The position numbers and the translations under genes are program-made. The notes below the pieces were generated by a model, which ran no database searches, had not been told where the DNA came from, and saw only the letters and a program-made list of their open reading frames with translations. This document shows positions 8,302-17,306 of a stretch of 64,000 nt of DNA, piece after piece; within the stretch, counting starts at the first letter, position 1, and each line of letters starts with the position of its first letter. This stretch comes from an uncultured Bacilli bacterium (GTDB taxonomy: Bacteria; Bacillota_I; Bacilli_A; RF39; UBA660): positions 1 to 64,000 of the forward strand of contig CAKOND010000001.1 of NCBI GenBank assembly GCA_934096945.1, written 5' to 3'.

Positions 8302-8395
8302 ATTGTATAATTAATAACAAGGTTATTATAATTAACAAATAAATTATAATGCAGAATTGCATTAAGATAAAAGTATCTTTTGCATTCATTCGCAT
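8300..8395 (-). CDS. Small hydrophobic holin-like toxin peptide (type I toxin-antitoxin)
   Basis: 31 residues, MRMNAKDTFILMQFCIIIYL followed by LIIITLLLIIQ. It has a short polar N-terminus and one membrane helix; the order polar start, (D/E)TF-x-LM-x-F, then an Ile/Leu-rich helix resembles putative holin-like toxins of the TxpA/BsrG class, which insert in the membrane. GAAGG lies seven bases before the first ATG; a second ATG two codons on (8389) is also usable. A promoter (8459-8487) and a 57-base leader precede it. The leader hairpin ACCTCAC/GTGAGGT covers the ribosome binding site. It faces small RNA 1 convergently. Not an obvious member by length or similarity alone; context carries the call. 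Confidence 0.7.
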   Translation of the reverse strand: MRMNAKDTFILMQFCIIIYLLIIITLLLIIQ

Positions 8396-8452
8396 CACCT
8401 CACCTTCATTTATGAATAAGTGAGGTAGCATCCAACCAACTGGATATTCCAT
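8396..8452 (-). promoter_or_regulatory. Structured leader of the toxin mRNA hiding its ribosome binding site
   Basis: Two hairpins can form: ATCCA/TGGAT (8446-8430) and, nearer the start, ACCTCAC pairing with GTGAGGT (8426-8397) with an inner TTCAT/ATGAA stem. The second sequesters the GAAGGTGAGG ribosome binding site. The first segment is 15/17 complementary to small RNA 2 and partly complementary to the hairpin of small RNA 1. Confidence 0.6.
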
Positions 8453-8458
8453 AAATAA

Positions 8459-8487
8459 AGTATAACATAGCATTCAAATTAAAGCAA
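8459..8487 (-). promoter_or_regulatory. Promoter of the holin-like toxin mRNA
   Basis: TTGCTT (8487-8482), 17-base spacer, TATACT (8464-8459) on the minus strand; expected start near 8452. Confidence 0.7.
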
Positions 8488-8564
8488 GTATTTTTATCAA
8501 CAATAACTAACATTTTAATAAAACATTTTTAATAAAACAATATAAATTTTAGCTACATTTATGC

Positions 8565-8594
8565 TTGACAAATACATATAAAATATGATAATAT
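8565..8594 (+). promoter_or_regulatory. Promoter of small RNA 2
   Basis: TTGACA (8565-8570) and TAATAT (8589-8594, 18-base spacer); six bases later AGCAAAG. Confidence 0.75.
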
Positions 8595-8600
8595 TTATTT

Positions 8601-8689
8601 AGCAAAGAGAATTTGCATGAAAACATCCAATCAACTGAATGTGAAAACTTTTTGCACAAATAAAAACGATCTTTTATAGGTCGTTTTTT
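8601..8689 (+). ncRNA. Small RNA 2, sister of small RNA 1
   Basis: Begins AGCAAAGAGAATTTGCAT, the same 5' hairpin as small RNAs 1 and 3. Its middle segment (8624-8640, CATCCAATCAACTGAAT) matches 15 of 17 bases of the strand antisense to the toxin leader (8429-8445), so it could pair with the toxin mRNA in trans. It ends in a terminator stem AAAACGATC/GGTCGTTTT shared with the prepilin peptidase gene coming the other way. No toxin gene faces it directly. Confidence 0.72.
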
Positions 8690-8690
8690 A
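8663..8690. terminator. Bidirectional terminator between small RNA 2 and the pilin-processing operon
   Basis: AAAACGATC, 7-base loop, GGTCGTTTT. Plus strand continues TTA; minus strand continues with a T-rich run (TTTTTATTTG). Confidence 0.75.
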
Positions 8691-9443
8691 AATTGTAAAC
8701 AGAAAATTTATTAAATTAGTAAACTTATCAAAGTGAAAGAAAACTATAAATAAAGCCCCTGCTAAGAATGGTCCATATGGAAACTCATGTTTTTTCATAA
8801 CATTTACACTTGCAACAGCATATGGAAGAGCCAAAAACGTCGATAAAATCAAAGCCACAATTCCAAGTTTTAAATCAAGTGCAAGTCCCATTAAAAAGGC
8901 AAATTTAATATCACCGCCACCTAAAGAATCTTTCTTTAAAATAAGTGTTCCCAGTTTTTCAATTAAAATCATAGTCAAAAATAATATTAAACCAGAAAAA
9001 ATACTATAAACAACCATTTTAAAATCAAAATAAACTAACTTTAAAATAATTATCAAAATTATAGAAACTATCAAAGGTGAATCTAAAATAATCATATACT
9101 TAAAATCAGAAATAAATATAATAATCATTAAAGAAACAATAATTAAGCCCATCAAATAATTATAACCAAAAGAAAAATAAATACTTGTAAGTAAGAATAA
9201 CAAACCCGTTATAAGTTCCACAAAGAAATGTTCACCACTTATTTTCTTTCCACACTTAGAGCATTTCCCTCTTTGAAATATATAAGAAAATAAAGGCACT
9301 AAGTTATACCATTTAAGTACACGCTTACAATGATCACATCTACTCCTAGACTTAAGTATATCTTCTCCCTTTGGAAGTCTCGTAGCTAAAACAAGATAAA
9401 AGGAGCCCAAAATGGTTCCTAATATGAATGATAACAATTTCAT
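8688..9443 (-). CDS. pilD: Prepilin peptidase (A24 family)
   Basis: Membrane aspartic protease that cleaves and usually methylates type IV prepilins. The 251 residues show the N-terminal methylase-type domain with two zinc-binding CxxC pairs (CDHCK near 37, CSKCGKK near 62), about seven membrane helices, and both catalytic Asp sites: the ISDFKYMIILD segment near 113 and the hallmark GGGDIKF near 175. GGGGG lies before the ATG. It is the last gene of a two-gene unit with the PilC-like protein upstream; the presumed substrate is the prepilin at 52589-53062. Confidence 0.93.
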   Translation of the reverse strand: MKLLSFILGTILGSFYLVLATRLPKGEDILKSRSRCDHCKRVLKWYNLVPLFSYIFQRGKCSKCGKKISGEHFFVELITGLLFLLTSIYFSFGYNYLMGLIIVSLMIIIFISDFKYMIILDSPLIVSIILIIILKLVYFDFKMVVYSIFSGLILFLTMILIEKLGTLILKKDSLGGGDIKFAFLMGLALDLKLGIVALILSTFLALPYAVASVNVMKKHEFPYGPFLAGALFIVFFHFDKFTNLINFLFTI

Positions 9444-9452
9444 AATATCCCC

Positions 9453-11009
9453 CTAACTATTTTGAATAGTTCCATATAAACTAAACATTGGCATAATTAC
9501 AGCAATAATAATACCACCTACAACAACAGCTAAAAACGCTATCATAATTGGTTCAATAAAGGCTTTTAAACTATTAATCAAATTCTTATGAAGACCTTGA
9601 TAATAATCACTTACCTTCTGCATCATTTCTGCAAGTTCACCAGTAGATTCACCAGTAACAATCATATAATAAGCAACATCAGGTATAGCCCAATGATCTT
9701 TAAAAGCATCACTTATTTTGTCACCTTTTATTATATTTTGAATAGTTTTATAAAGAATTGATTTATATATTTCATTGTTAGTAATTTTACTTAAAATATC
9801 CATACTATCAGTAATAAAAACATTATTACGTAAAAGTGAAGCAAACGTTTTACTAAAAATAGTAAGTTCATTATAAATAATTATATCTTTAATAACAGGT
9901 ATTTTCATAAGTAATATCTGCATAATTGTTCTAAACGCCTTAACATGTTTATATAAAAGAATAATCATTGCTATAATAACTCCGATAATAATAACAATTA
10001 CATACCAATCATTTTTAAGAAAACTACTAAAATTAACTACAAATTTTGTAATACCCGTAACTGGTGCCCCCTGCTGAGCATAAATAACTTCAAACTTAGG
10101 AACAACATATACCATAATAAATATAATAACGGCTACTGAAAACACTGATACAATCATAGGATATGTCATTGCACTCTTCATTTGTTTTCTAGTTTCATCA
10201 ATTTCTGTATAATACGCAGCCATATCATCTAACGTTTCCACCAAAGTACCACTTGCTTCAGCTGCTTTAATCATATTAATCAAAAGTGCAGGAAACATAT
10301 TTCCTTGTTTTTCCATAGCTGTAGAAAAATTTTCCCCCAAAGTAAGCTCATAAGAAATAGCTTTAAAAGCAGTAGTTCTTGCCTTATTACCTTTCATTTG
10401 TGTTGTAAGTATTTTAATAGATTCATTTAATGTCAAACCTGCTTTAATATAAGTAGATAATTGGGTAAGCCAAAATATTAAATCTTTGGTTGACATTTTC
10501 TTTCCTAAAAAAGAAGAATCTTTATATGCAAAATCAATAAATTTTGAAGTTTTAATTGAGTAAACATCATAACCCTCATTAAGTAAATAAGCATTTATAT
10601 CAAGTTTACTTAAACCATTCATTGTTCCCGTTATAATTTTACCTGTATTATCTCTTACTTTATAATAATATACATGTGGTTCCTTACTTCTAGTTGCACC
10701 CGCAGTTTGTAAATCTACTAAAAGTGCTTTCTTTTCATTTTCTAATTTAGCAAGCACCTTTTGACTATATGTATAAACTTTCTCTTTCTTTTTCTTTCTC
10801 TTTGTTCTTTCATATATTCTATCTTCTTCACTAGCAAAAGCTTGTTTAGTAGTTTGATATGTTCTATCTAACGTATAACTAGTCCCAGTATATAAATTAG
10901 CCCACATTTCATATGTGACATATTTTAGTCCTAAAAAAGCATATTTAAAAATATTAAAAAAAATTATAAATGGATTTGCACTATTATTTTTAACTTCATC
11001 TGCATTCAT
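9453..11009 (-). CDS. pilC: Type IV pilus/competence inner-membrane platform protein (PilC/GspF family) with a long N-terminal extension
   Basis: 518 residues. From about 165 on it is a normal PilC/ComGB platform protein with two T2SSF domains (KDLIFWLTQLSTYIKAGLTLNESIKIL near 173, and SKTFASLLRNNVFITDSMDIL near 388) and three membrane helices. The first 160 residues are extra: a hydrophobic segment, a basic RTKRKKKKEK stretch near 85-100, and a small Tyr-rich domain (VYYYKVRDNTGKIITGTM). That last part resembles the short domain found before T2SSF in some PilC proteins. It pairs with the prepilin peptidase 9 bases downstream. The assembly ATPase is 40 kb away at 51272. Confidence 0.9.
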   Translation of the reverse strand: MNADEVKNNSANPFIIFFNIFKYAFLGLKYVTYEMWANLYTGTSYTLDRTYQTTKQAFASEEDRIYERTKRKKKKEKVYTYSQKVLAKLENEKKALLVDLQTAGATRSKEPHVYYYKVRDNTGKIITGTMNGLSKLDINAYLLNEGYDVYSIKTSKFIDFAYKDSSFLGKKMSTKDLIFWLTQLSTYIKAGLTLNESIKILTTQMKGNKARTTAFKAISYELTLGENFSTAMEKQGNMFPALLINMIKAAEASGTLVETLDDMAAYYTEIDETRKQMKSAMTYPMIVSVFSVAVIIFIMVYVVPKFEVIYAQQGAPVTGITKFVVNFSSFLKNDWYVIVIIIGVIIAMIILLYKHVKAFRTIMQILLMKIPVIKDIIIYNELTIFSKTFASLLRNNVFITDSMDILSKITNNEIYKSILYKTIQNIIKGDKISDAFKDHWAIPDVAYYMIVTGESTGELAEMMQKVSDYYQGLHKNLINSLKAFIEPIMIAFLAVVVGGIIIAVIMPMFSLYGTIQNS

Positions 11010-11108
11010 ATTACAACACCCTTTACTATATTTAAGTATAACAAATTTCTTATAATATTACAATCAATTATTAATATTTTTTTCATATAATTATATAGGT
11101 GATTATAT

Positions 11109-11381
11109 ATGTTTGGCACAAATATTGTTAAAAGTTCACTTAGTATAGGCAAAATATTATCAGGGATATCTAAAGGCCTGGGTATCGTAAATCAAGCAAT
11201 ACCAATCTATAAAGAAATTAAACCAATGATGTCAAATGCCAAAAAAGTATTAGAAATTGCCAAAGAATTTAACAAACCTAGCACAACCAAAATAATGGAT
11301 GTCACACCTAAAAAAGAAGTAACTACCACAGTTACTCCTTCTAACTTAACTAATTCTTCCAATCCAGTTTTCTTTCAATAA
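11109..11381 (+). CDS. Small YqfQ/VrrA-like protein
   Basis: 90 residues: SSLSIGKILSGISKGLGIVNQAIPIYKEIKPMMSNAKKVLEIAKEF, a hydrophobic-to-amphipathic helix region, then a Thr/Pro-rich tail. The pattern IGKILxxISKGLGIxNQAIPIYKEIKPMxxNAKKVL resembles the core of VrrA/YqfQ-like proteins of Bacillus, which also lie near sigA and trmK. AGGTGAT precedes the ATG. Its 3' end overlaps the convergent trmK gene by 32 bases. Function is not known; the family call rests on local pattern and neighbourhood. Confidence 0.6.
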   Translation: MFGTNIVKSSLSIGKILSGISKGLGIVNQAIPIYKEIKPMMSNAKKVLEIAKEFNKPSTTKIMDVTPKKEVTTTVTPSNLTNSSNPVFFQ

Positions 11382-11964
11382 TATTAATATATTCCAAATA
11401 TTTTTCATTTTTTGACTTATTATATATCGTTTTATACTTATTTAATAAATACTCTTCATATTCTAAATCATTACTTTTTCCCACTAATAACTCATACTTA
11501 TTTAAAATTTCTTCTCCTTTTTCATACTTAATTATATCATAATACACATTATTTTCTTTTAAAACAATTTCTTTTACTATTCTATACTTTTTTTCATTCA
11601 TAAACAATCGTAGTTCATCTACATTTTTATGACTAGAAATTATTAATTTATTAGGTATATTATCTATATCTAATATTTTTTTTATTGTATCTGTACCCAT
11701 TCCAGAAATAACTGCAATATCATATTCTTCGTTTAAATTTTTAAAGCCATCACTTACAACTAATTTTATTTTATCATCCAAACCATGCCTAGCTAAATTA
11801 ATTCTAGCATATTCTAAAGCATTCTTAGAAATATCACTACCTGTAACATTTTTAGTTATTCCATTTTCATATAAATAGATAGGTAAATAACCATGATCTG
11901 TACCAATATCAACTAATTTACTATCTTTATCAACTAAACTAGCTATAGTCTTAATTCTTATCAT
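11350..11964 (-). CDS. trmK: tRNA (adenine(22)-N1)-methyltransferase TrmK
   Basis: SAM-dependent enzyme making m1A22 in tRNA. 204 residues with the class I methyltransferase start near residue 10-25 ([17 protein letters not shown]), motif for the ribose-binding acidic loop ([11 protein letters not shown]), and the catalytic-loop [10 protein letters not shown] near 85-95. The C-terminal part is Lys-rich and helical, as in TrmK. Start overlaps the sigA stop as ATGA, so the two are translationally coupled, the same pairing as in Bacillus. It ends with TAG. Confidence 0.93.
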   Translation of the reverse strand: MIRIKTIASLVDKDSKLVDIGTDHGYLPIYLYENGITKNVTGSDISKNALEYARINLARHGLDDKIKLVVSDGFKNLNEEYDIAVISGMGTDTIKKILDIDNIPNKLIISSHKNVDELRLFMNEKKYRIVKEIVLKENNVYYDIIKYEKGEEILNKYELLVGKSNDLEYEEYLLNKYKTIYNKSKNEKYLEYINIIERKLDWKN

Positions 11965-13064
11965 TCTTCTAAGAAATCCTTTAACTTCTTAGCCCGAGAT
12001 GGATGTCTTAGTTTTCTTAACGCTTTAGCTTCAATTTGTCTTATACGTTCTCTAGTTACATTAAACTTTTTACCTACTTCTTCAAGAGTATGACAAGTTC
12101 CATCAAGTAAACCAAACCTAAGCTCCAATACCTCTTGTTCTCTTGCTTGAAGACTCATTAAAACTTCTTTAATTTCTTCTTTTAATATTTCATTTTCTGT
12201 ATATTCTTCTGGTGATAAACTAGATTCATCTTTTAGAAAATCACCTAAATGTGAATCATCTTCTTCTCCAATCGGAGTTTCTAAAGATACTGGCTCTTGA
12301 CTAATTTTTAACACTTCACGTACCTTATCAACTGGGCATCCCATTTTTTTAGCAATTTCTTCTTCACTTGGTTCACGATTGAGTTCTAGGGTAAGTTGTC
12401 TTTGAACTCTACTCATCTTATTAATTGTTTCCACCATATGAACTGGAACACGTATTGTTCTAGCTTGATCTGCGAGTGCTCTAGTAATAGCTTGTCTAAT
12501 CCACCATGTAGCATAAGTTGAAAATTTATATCCCTTGTCATAGTCAAACTTTTCAACAGCTTTCATAAGACCAATATTACCTTCTTGTATTAAATCCAAA
12601 AACAAAAGCCCACGTCCAACATATCTTTTAGCAATTGATACAACTAAACGTAAATTAGATTCTGCCAAAATTCTTTTAGCTTCAGGATCATCTACTTCCA
12701 CTCTTTTAGATATTTCTGCTTCCTCATCAGTTGATAAAAGTGGAATTCTCCCAATTTCTTTTAAATACATTCTAACTGGATCATTAATATTAACATCTTT
12801 AGTAATATCTTCATCACTAAGCATTATTTCTTCTTTTTCTTCTTCTTTAATTCTAGCTTCACCAGTATCACTATCAACATCAGCTTCTGCTACAACTGCA
12901 ATATTATTTTCAACTAATTTATTATATAAATTATCTAAAGCATCATTATCAATTTCTAATCCCTTTAACTCGAGTGCCAATTCTTCATATGTAATAAACC
13001 CATTAACTTTACCTTTTTTTATTAAAGTATTTTCTCTTTCTTCTAATGTTTTAATTGTTTCCAT
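11961..13064 (-). CDS. sigA: Primary sigma factor RpoD/SigA
   Basis: 367-residue housekeeping sigma-70. An acidic region 1.1 is followed by [16 protein letters not shown] (region 1.2, near 93), the core-binding and -10-reading region 2 ([35 protein letters not shown] near 157-190), region 3, and the -35-reading HTH ([31 protein letters not shown] near 325-356). Ends DFLEE then TGA, which shows that UGA is read as stop here. It is 3' of dnaG with one-base spacing, the classical macromolecular-synthesis order dnaG-sigA. The well-matched TTGACA/TATAAT promoters in this window fit its specificity. Confidence 0.98.
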   Translation of the reverse strand: METIKTLEERENTLIKKGKVNGFITYEELALELKGLEIDNDALDNLYNKLVENNIAVVAEADVDSDTGEARIKEEEKEEIMLSDEDITKDVNINDPVRMYLKEIGRIPLLSTDEEAEISKRVEVDDPEAKRILAESNLRLVVSIAKRYVGRGLLFLDLIQEGNIGLMKAVEKFDYDKGYKFSTYATWWIRQAITRALADQARTIRVPVHMVETINKMSRVQRQLTLELNREPSEEEIAKKMGCPVDKVREVLKISQEPVSLETPIGEEDDSHLGDFLKDESSLSPEEYTENEILKEEIKEVLMSLQAREQEVLELRFGLLDGTCHTLEEVGKKFNVTRERIRQIEAKALRKLRHPSRAKKLKDFLEE

Positions 13065-14797
13065 TATTCACACTTCCTTTTTAAATCAATAAGCTTTCCA
13101 AGTAACTCTTCCTTTTTACTTTGATCAAGTTCTTGTGCTATTTTACTTTTAATCTTTTCAATCTCTTCTTTTTTATAAATATTTAATATAGCTTTTACAC
13201 ACGATTCAAATTCTTCATCACTTATAGAAGTATTTCCATTTTCACTTAAAATTATTTGTAAAAGTTGGTATTCATCTTCTTTATCCATCATATACGTTGT
13301 AAAATCTGCCACATCAATATTATTATTTTCTTTAGCAAAATATTCTATTTCACTTGCTAAAACTCTTTCCATCCTTTCTTTAAAGTACCCAAGGGTATTT
13401 TTATATATGTTTATGTATTTTTCATCCATAAGCATATAATACAGTACTTTATGACTAGCCTTTTGATATTTAGATATTTTAGGCTTTATTATTTTTTCTT
13501 TTATTTCCTTTTTTTTAGGAACATTTACTAATCCTTTTTTCAAAACATCTATATCAATTTGGTAGTCCTTGCTTATTTTAGATATAATTAGCTCTTTTGT
13601 CAAGTCATCTTGATTATTTAAGCTACGTAATACTTCTTTTACATAAGTAATCATATCTTCCATATTATTCAAATTTTTATTTTTCTTTAAATATTCTATT
13701 TTAAAATCTATATAATTAATTGCATTATTTATATTATTACTCATGGCATCTATGCCAAATTTTTCTATGTATTCATCCGGATCTTTAGCACCACTTAATC
13801 TTATTACTCTCGTATCTATACCACTTTCAATTAAAACCTCACCATTTTTTACCGTGGCATCTTCTCCAGCATTATCATTATCTAGCATTAAAACTACTGG
13901 TACCTTTAATCTTTTTAAAATATCAATTTGTTCACTAGATAAAGCTACCCCCATAAGTGCCACAACATTTTTAAATCCCATCGCACTCATTTTTATAGCA
14001 TCCATGTTACCTTCAACTACAATAACGCATCTTTTTTCTCTAATAAAATTCTTAGCATTATGATAATTAAATAACAAACTACTTTTCTTAAATATCTCTG
14101 TTTCCTTCGTATTTAAATACTTTGCTGTATTATCCTCACCATTAAATATTCTTCCTGTAAACCCAACAACTTCTCCATTTAAATTCTCTATTGGTATAAC
14201 AATTCTATTTATAAACGTATCATAAATATTTGCATTAACCTTATTAATAAGCCCAAGTTTATCTAGAGTATCAATACTCCATCCTTTTTTACTTGCTATT
14301 TTATAAAACGTATCTTTTTCACTTAAAGCAAGACCTAACTTAAACTCTTTTATAATGCTTTCAGTAATGCCTCTTTTACTTAAATAATCACGAGCTTTTA
14401 TTCCATCCGTAGTATTAATGTTATTAATATAATATCTACTAGCAAAATCATAAATTTCAAAGTCTATTTTATTTTTACTTTGAGCACTCACATTTAAATC
14501 TTTAACACTCAAATTATAACCAATCTTATCTGCTACAATTTTAATTGCTTCCATAAATGATACATTTTCATACTTCATAACAAAAGAAAAAACATTTCCT
14601 CCGGTTCGACATGTAAAACAATTAAATATTTGCTTTTCTGGTGAGATTATTAAACTTGGTGAATGGTCATTGTGAAACGGACAAAGGCTTACATAGTTTT
14701 TACCTTTCTGACTAACATTTAAATAGCTAGATATGATATCAACTATATTAGCACGACTTCTAATTTCATTTATTTCTTCATCTTTTATATAAGCCAT
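13064..14797 (-). CDS. dnaG: DNA primase
   Basis: Synthesises RNA primers for replication. About 577 residues: CHC2 zinc finger near 38-65 ([10 protein letters not shown] and CFTCRTGGN), TOPRIM catalytic core with [11 protein letters not shown] near 260 and [12 protein letters not shown] near 308, and a helical C-terminal DnaB-interaction region. I chose the ATG of [14 protein letters not shown] because GGGGATAAAGGGGA stands before it; the longer in-frame start at 14863 would begin upstream of the promoter's -10. First gene of dnaG-sigA-trmK. Confidence 0.97.
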   Translation of the reverse strand: MAYIKDEEINEIRSRANIVDIISSYLNVSQKGKNYVSLCPFHNDHSPSLIISPEKQIFNCFTCRTGGNVFSFVMKYENVSFMEAIKIVADKIGYNLSVKDLNVSAQSKNKIDFEIYDFASRYYINNINTTDGIKARDYLSKRGITESIIKEFKLGLALSEKDTFYKIASKKGWSIDTLDKLGLINKVNANIYDTFINRIVIPIENLNGEVVGFTGRIFNGEDNTAKYLNTKETEIFKKSSLLFNYHNAKNFIREKRCVIVVEGNMDAIKMSAMGFKNVVALMGVALSSEQIDILKRLKVPVVLMLDNDNAGEDATVKNGEVLIESGIDTRVIRLSGAKDPDEYIEKFGIDAMSNNINNAINYIDFKIEYLKKNKNLNNMEDMITYVKEVLRSLNNQDDLTKELIISKISKDYQIDIDVLKKGLVNVPKKKEIKEKIIKPKISKYQKASHKVLYYMLMDEKYINIYKNTLGYFKERMERVLASEIEYFAKENNNIDVADFTTYMMDKEDEYQLLQIILSENGNTSISDEEFESCVKAILNIYKKEEIEKIKSKIAQELDQSKKEELLGKLIDLKRKCE

Positions 14798-14835
14798 AAC
14801 ATTCCCCTTTATCCCCTTGTTAAAAATCGTAACTA

Positions 14836-14864
14836 TTATAACACTTTTTTTGACATATTGCAAA
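14836..14864 (-). promoter_or_regulatory. Promoter of dnaG-sigA-trmK
   Basis: TTGCAA (14864-14859), 17-base spacer, TATAAT (14841-14836). Confidence 0.75.
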
Positions 14865-14943
14865 CAATTTCACGCATATTTCCAATATTTTTGCAAGGAA
14901 AAAAAATATAACCCATAAATTGAGCTATATTTTATTACTTTTC

Positions 14944-15384
14944 TTAAATATCAAACTCTACAGCTATATATAAATTAGTTTTTACTTCTTTAACTATTCT
15001 ATAGTGTCCTTTATCGAGTTTACCATAATATCTTTCCCAATTAATTTCTTGAGTATAAGTATTATCTCCATTTTCCATAACATTATCTGTAGTCATGACA
15101 GTAACTTCATTTTTAAATTTAGTCTCAAGCCTATACCATTTATCATTTTTCTTATAATCAATCTTAAATTCTCTATTTGTTAAATTTACATTTTCATCAC
15201 CGGATAAATTTGTAATAATAACGGTTGCACCAATATTTGTAAGGCTTCCCTCTTTAATTTCCATAGTAATATTTTCTGCTAAATTTATATTCTTAATTTC
15301 TCTTGGTTTAAAACATATAATTAAAGCTAGTATTACTATTAATAACGTTAAAACACTAAGTACAATAATAACTCTTTTTTTCAT
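14944..15384 (-). CDS. Membrane-anchored protein with a bacterial Ig-like domain
   Basis: About 146 residues: one N-terminal membrane helix (KKRVIIVLSVLTLLIVILALIICF) followed by an extracytoplasmic domain. The pattern GSLTNIGATVIITNLSG-x(n)-W-Y-R-LE-x(n)-YGKLDKGHYRIVKEV matches the bacterial Ig-like fold seen in many small Firmicutes surface proteins (Big_14-type, with N-terminal strand pair and YG-x-L-x-x-GxYRI near the end). The start was placed at the ATG before KKRV, with GTAGGG upstream, rather than the ATG six codons earlier. Last gene of the RnfC/RnfD-like group; role unknown. Confidence 0.65.
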   Translation of the reverse strand: MKKRVIIVLSVLTLLIVILALIICFKPREIKNINLAENITMEIKEGSLTNIGATVIITNLSGDENVNLTNREFKIDYKKNDKWYRLETKFKNEVTVMTTDNVMENGDNTYTQEINWERYYGKLDKGHYRIVKEVKTNLYIAVEFDI

Positions 15385-15409
15385 AAGCAACATCCCTACC
15401 ATTAATATA

Positions 15410-16222
15410 CTATATATTAAATTTTTTTATAAGTAAAATATCATAAATTATAGAAATTACCGCAGTACTTAAAACCATACCATAATAAGGATTTAAAATC
15501 TTCATAAAAATAAAGCCGTGCATTCCAACTAACAAACCGTAAATAATCATATATTTTTTTAAAACTGGACTTTTATCTGAAATAGTGGCAATAAACAAAA
15601 TAGTTAAAACTGCATTACCATTTATTAAAAATGCATAATCTTTAAATAAAATACTTAATATAGAAAAACTAAGAAATCCAAATATACTAATTAAATATTT
15701 ATAGTTATTTATAAATGTAAGAACAACTGCTATAATAACACCTAAAACAATTGATGTTGATCCAATGCCTCCGATATTTCTTCCCCACAAATAGTCCCAA
15801 ATGCTAAAGGCATAAAGACTTGTATCATCCATGGGGCTTGCAAATTTGCCAAAGAAAGATAAAACTAATATTACTAAAGCAATATTATAATATTTTCTAA
15901 AAAGTAGGAAGATAAAAACAATACCAAAATAAACAAATAAATTAATACTCAAAGGCATAAACAAAGGAATTAGAAACAAACTCAAGAAAGTTAAATCAAA
16001 TTTAAACTCTTTTTTTAATATTTTATTAGTTAAAAAGTAAGCCCCAACAGATAAAACAAGCAAATATACTATTTTAAACATTTCTAAAAAACTAACATAA
16101 TCTTTAGAATAAAGAAGTATTCCATTTTTATAAAATCCATACAAATAAAGTGGTAATAAACAAATAATATATTTTATAATATTCTTTTTTAAATCATTTT
16201 TATCATGTAAATAAACATTCAT
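15410..16222 (-). CDS. RnfD/NqrB-like membrane protein
   Basis: 270 residues, eight or nine membrane helices. The segment GRNIGGIGSTSIVLGVII (about 150-167) corresponds to the RnfD/NqrB region around the covalent FMN site. FIATISDKSPVL (about 220-231) matches the FxATDPxTSP motif, with the middle altered. These subunits form the membrane part of Rnf/Nqr electron-transfer complexes coupling ferredoxin or NADH oxidation to ion pumping. The gene sits one base after an RnfC-like gene. No RnfA, B, E or G is in the window, and the FMN motif is weak, so the pair may do something different. Confidence 0.6.
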   Translation of the reverse strand: MNVYLHDKNDLKKNIIKYIICLLPLYLYGFYKNGILLYSKDYVSFLEMFKIVYLLVLSVGAYFLTNKILKKEFKFDLTFLSLFLIPLFMPLSINLFVYFGIVFIFLLFRKYYNIALVILVLSFFGKFASPMDDTSLYAFSIWDYLWGRNIGGIGSTSIVLGVIIAVVLTFINNYKYLISIFGFLSFSILSILFKDYAFLINGNAVLTILFIATISDKSPVLKKYMIIYGLLVGMHGFIFMKILNPYYGMVLSTAVISIIYDILLIKKFNI

Positions 16223-16223
16223 A

Positions 16224-17306
16224 CTACTTTAACCTTTCTCTTAAATTTATATAACAAGGACAGATATATGTACATAAACCACAATCTACACATTTTTCTT
16301 TATCCTTTAAGCTTACTGGATTTACACCATAAGGGCAAATACTTATACATTTACCACATCTAATACATTTACTTTTCTTAATATTTCTTTTTTTCATAAT
16401 ATTTATAGATTTTACTTCTTCAGTAATAATAAAATTATTTATATTATCTATTTTAAAACCATTCATTAAACCATTAATAATATAATCACAAGTTTCATTA
16501 ATATCAATAAACTTATCAATTACATCTTTTAAAGAAGTATTCGACTTTACCTTTAGAACTTTATTTTCCTTTATAGCATCACCAGATATAGTAATTAACT
16601 TGGTAGTACTTACTTTACCTTTAAATAAGTTATATATTTTAACAAGTTCTGTAACGTTTAAAAATAATGTATTACCCTTTAATTTCAAGTATTTACCTAA
16701 TACTTCATTATTTTCTAATAAATATTCATCATTTACTAAACTTAGTTTAATCTCTGGATAACTACCCAAAGTACTTAAGCATTCATCTATTACAAAAGCA
16801 TCTGTATTTTTTAAAACAAGTAAATTATTACTACATGTATAAAGATTAAATAATTTATCATAAAACCATAATATATCATTAATATTTTCTTTAAGTAAAA
16901 ATACTTCATTATAAACATAAGGATTATCATTAATAGCAAATACAACAATATTATCAAAAGATTTACTACTTTTAAATTTATCAAATAACACTTTATCTTT
17001 TTCCAAGATTTTCAGCATATTAGGTATAGTAAGTTTCATTTTCATATTATTATCTTTAAAGTATTCTCTATAATCATTTTGAATAACCAAAGTATTTTTA
17101 AGTTTTCCCATTATATTACACTTTTTAATACCTAATACTTTACCAGATACTGATGAAGATGTTTTATCAGCTATAATTTGATTTTTATAAACATATTCTC
17201 CATCTTTAACATAAATATTTTTGGCAGGAACATATATATAATCAGGATTTAAAAAGTAAGTAATATTTTTATTAGGTACAATATTTTTATTCTTTGTTAG
17301 TATCAC
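16224..17306 (-). CDS. RnfC-like ferredoxin-domain protein
   Basis: 360 residues. The N-terminus (NPDYIYVPAKNIYVKDGEYVYKNQIIADK) is the barrel-sandwich domain of RnfC. The C-terminus has two 4Fe-4S sites (CIRCGKCISICPYGVNP and CVDCGLCTYICPC) near 310-352. The Rossmann-like NADH/FMN region with its Gly-rich loop, which follows the N-terminal domain in true RnfC, is not recognisable. Starts with GTG behind AGGGG, overlapping uvrC by 20 bases. It should pass electrons to or from the neighbouring RnfD-like protein; partner identity is unknown. Confidence 0.72.
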   Translation of the reverse strand: MILTKNKNIVPNKNITYFLNPDYIYVPAKNIYVKDGEYVYKNQIIADKTSSSVSGKVLGIKKCNIMGKLKNTLVIQNDYREYFKDNNMKMKLTIPNMLKILEKDKVLFDKFKSSKSFDNIVVFAINDNPYVYNEVFLLKENINDILWFYDKLFNLYTCSNNLLVLKNTDAFVIDECLSTLGSYPEIKLSLVNDEYLLENNEVLGKYLKLKGNTLFLNVTELVKIYNLFKGKVSTTKLITISGDAIKENKVLKVKSNTSLKDVIDKFIDINETCDYIINGLMNGFKIDNINNFIITEEVKSINIMKKRNIKKSKCIRCGKCISICPYGVNPVSLKDKEKCVDCGLCTYICPCYINLRERLK

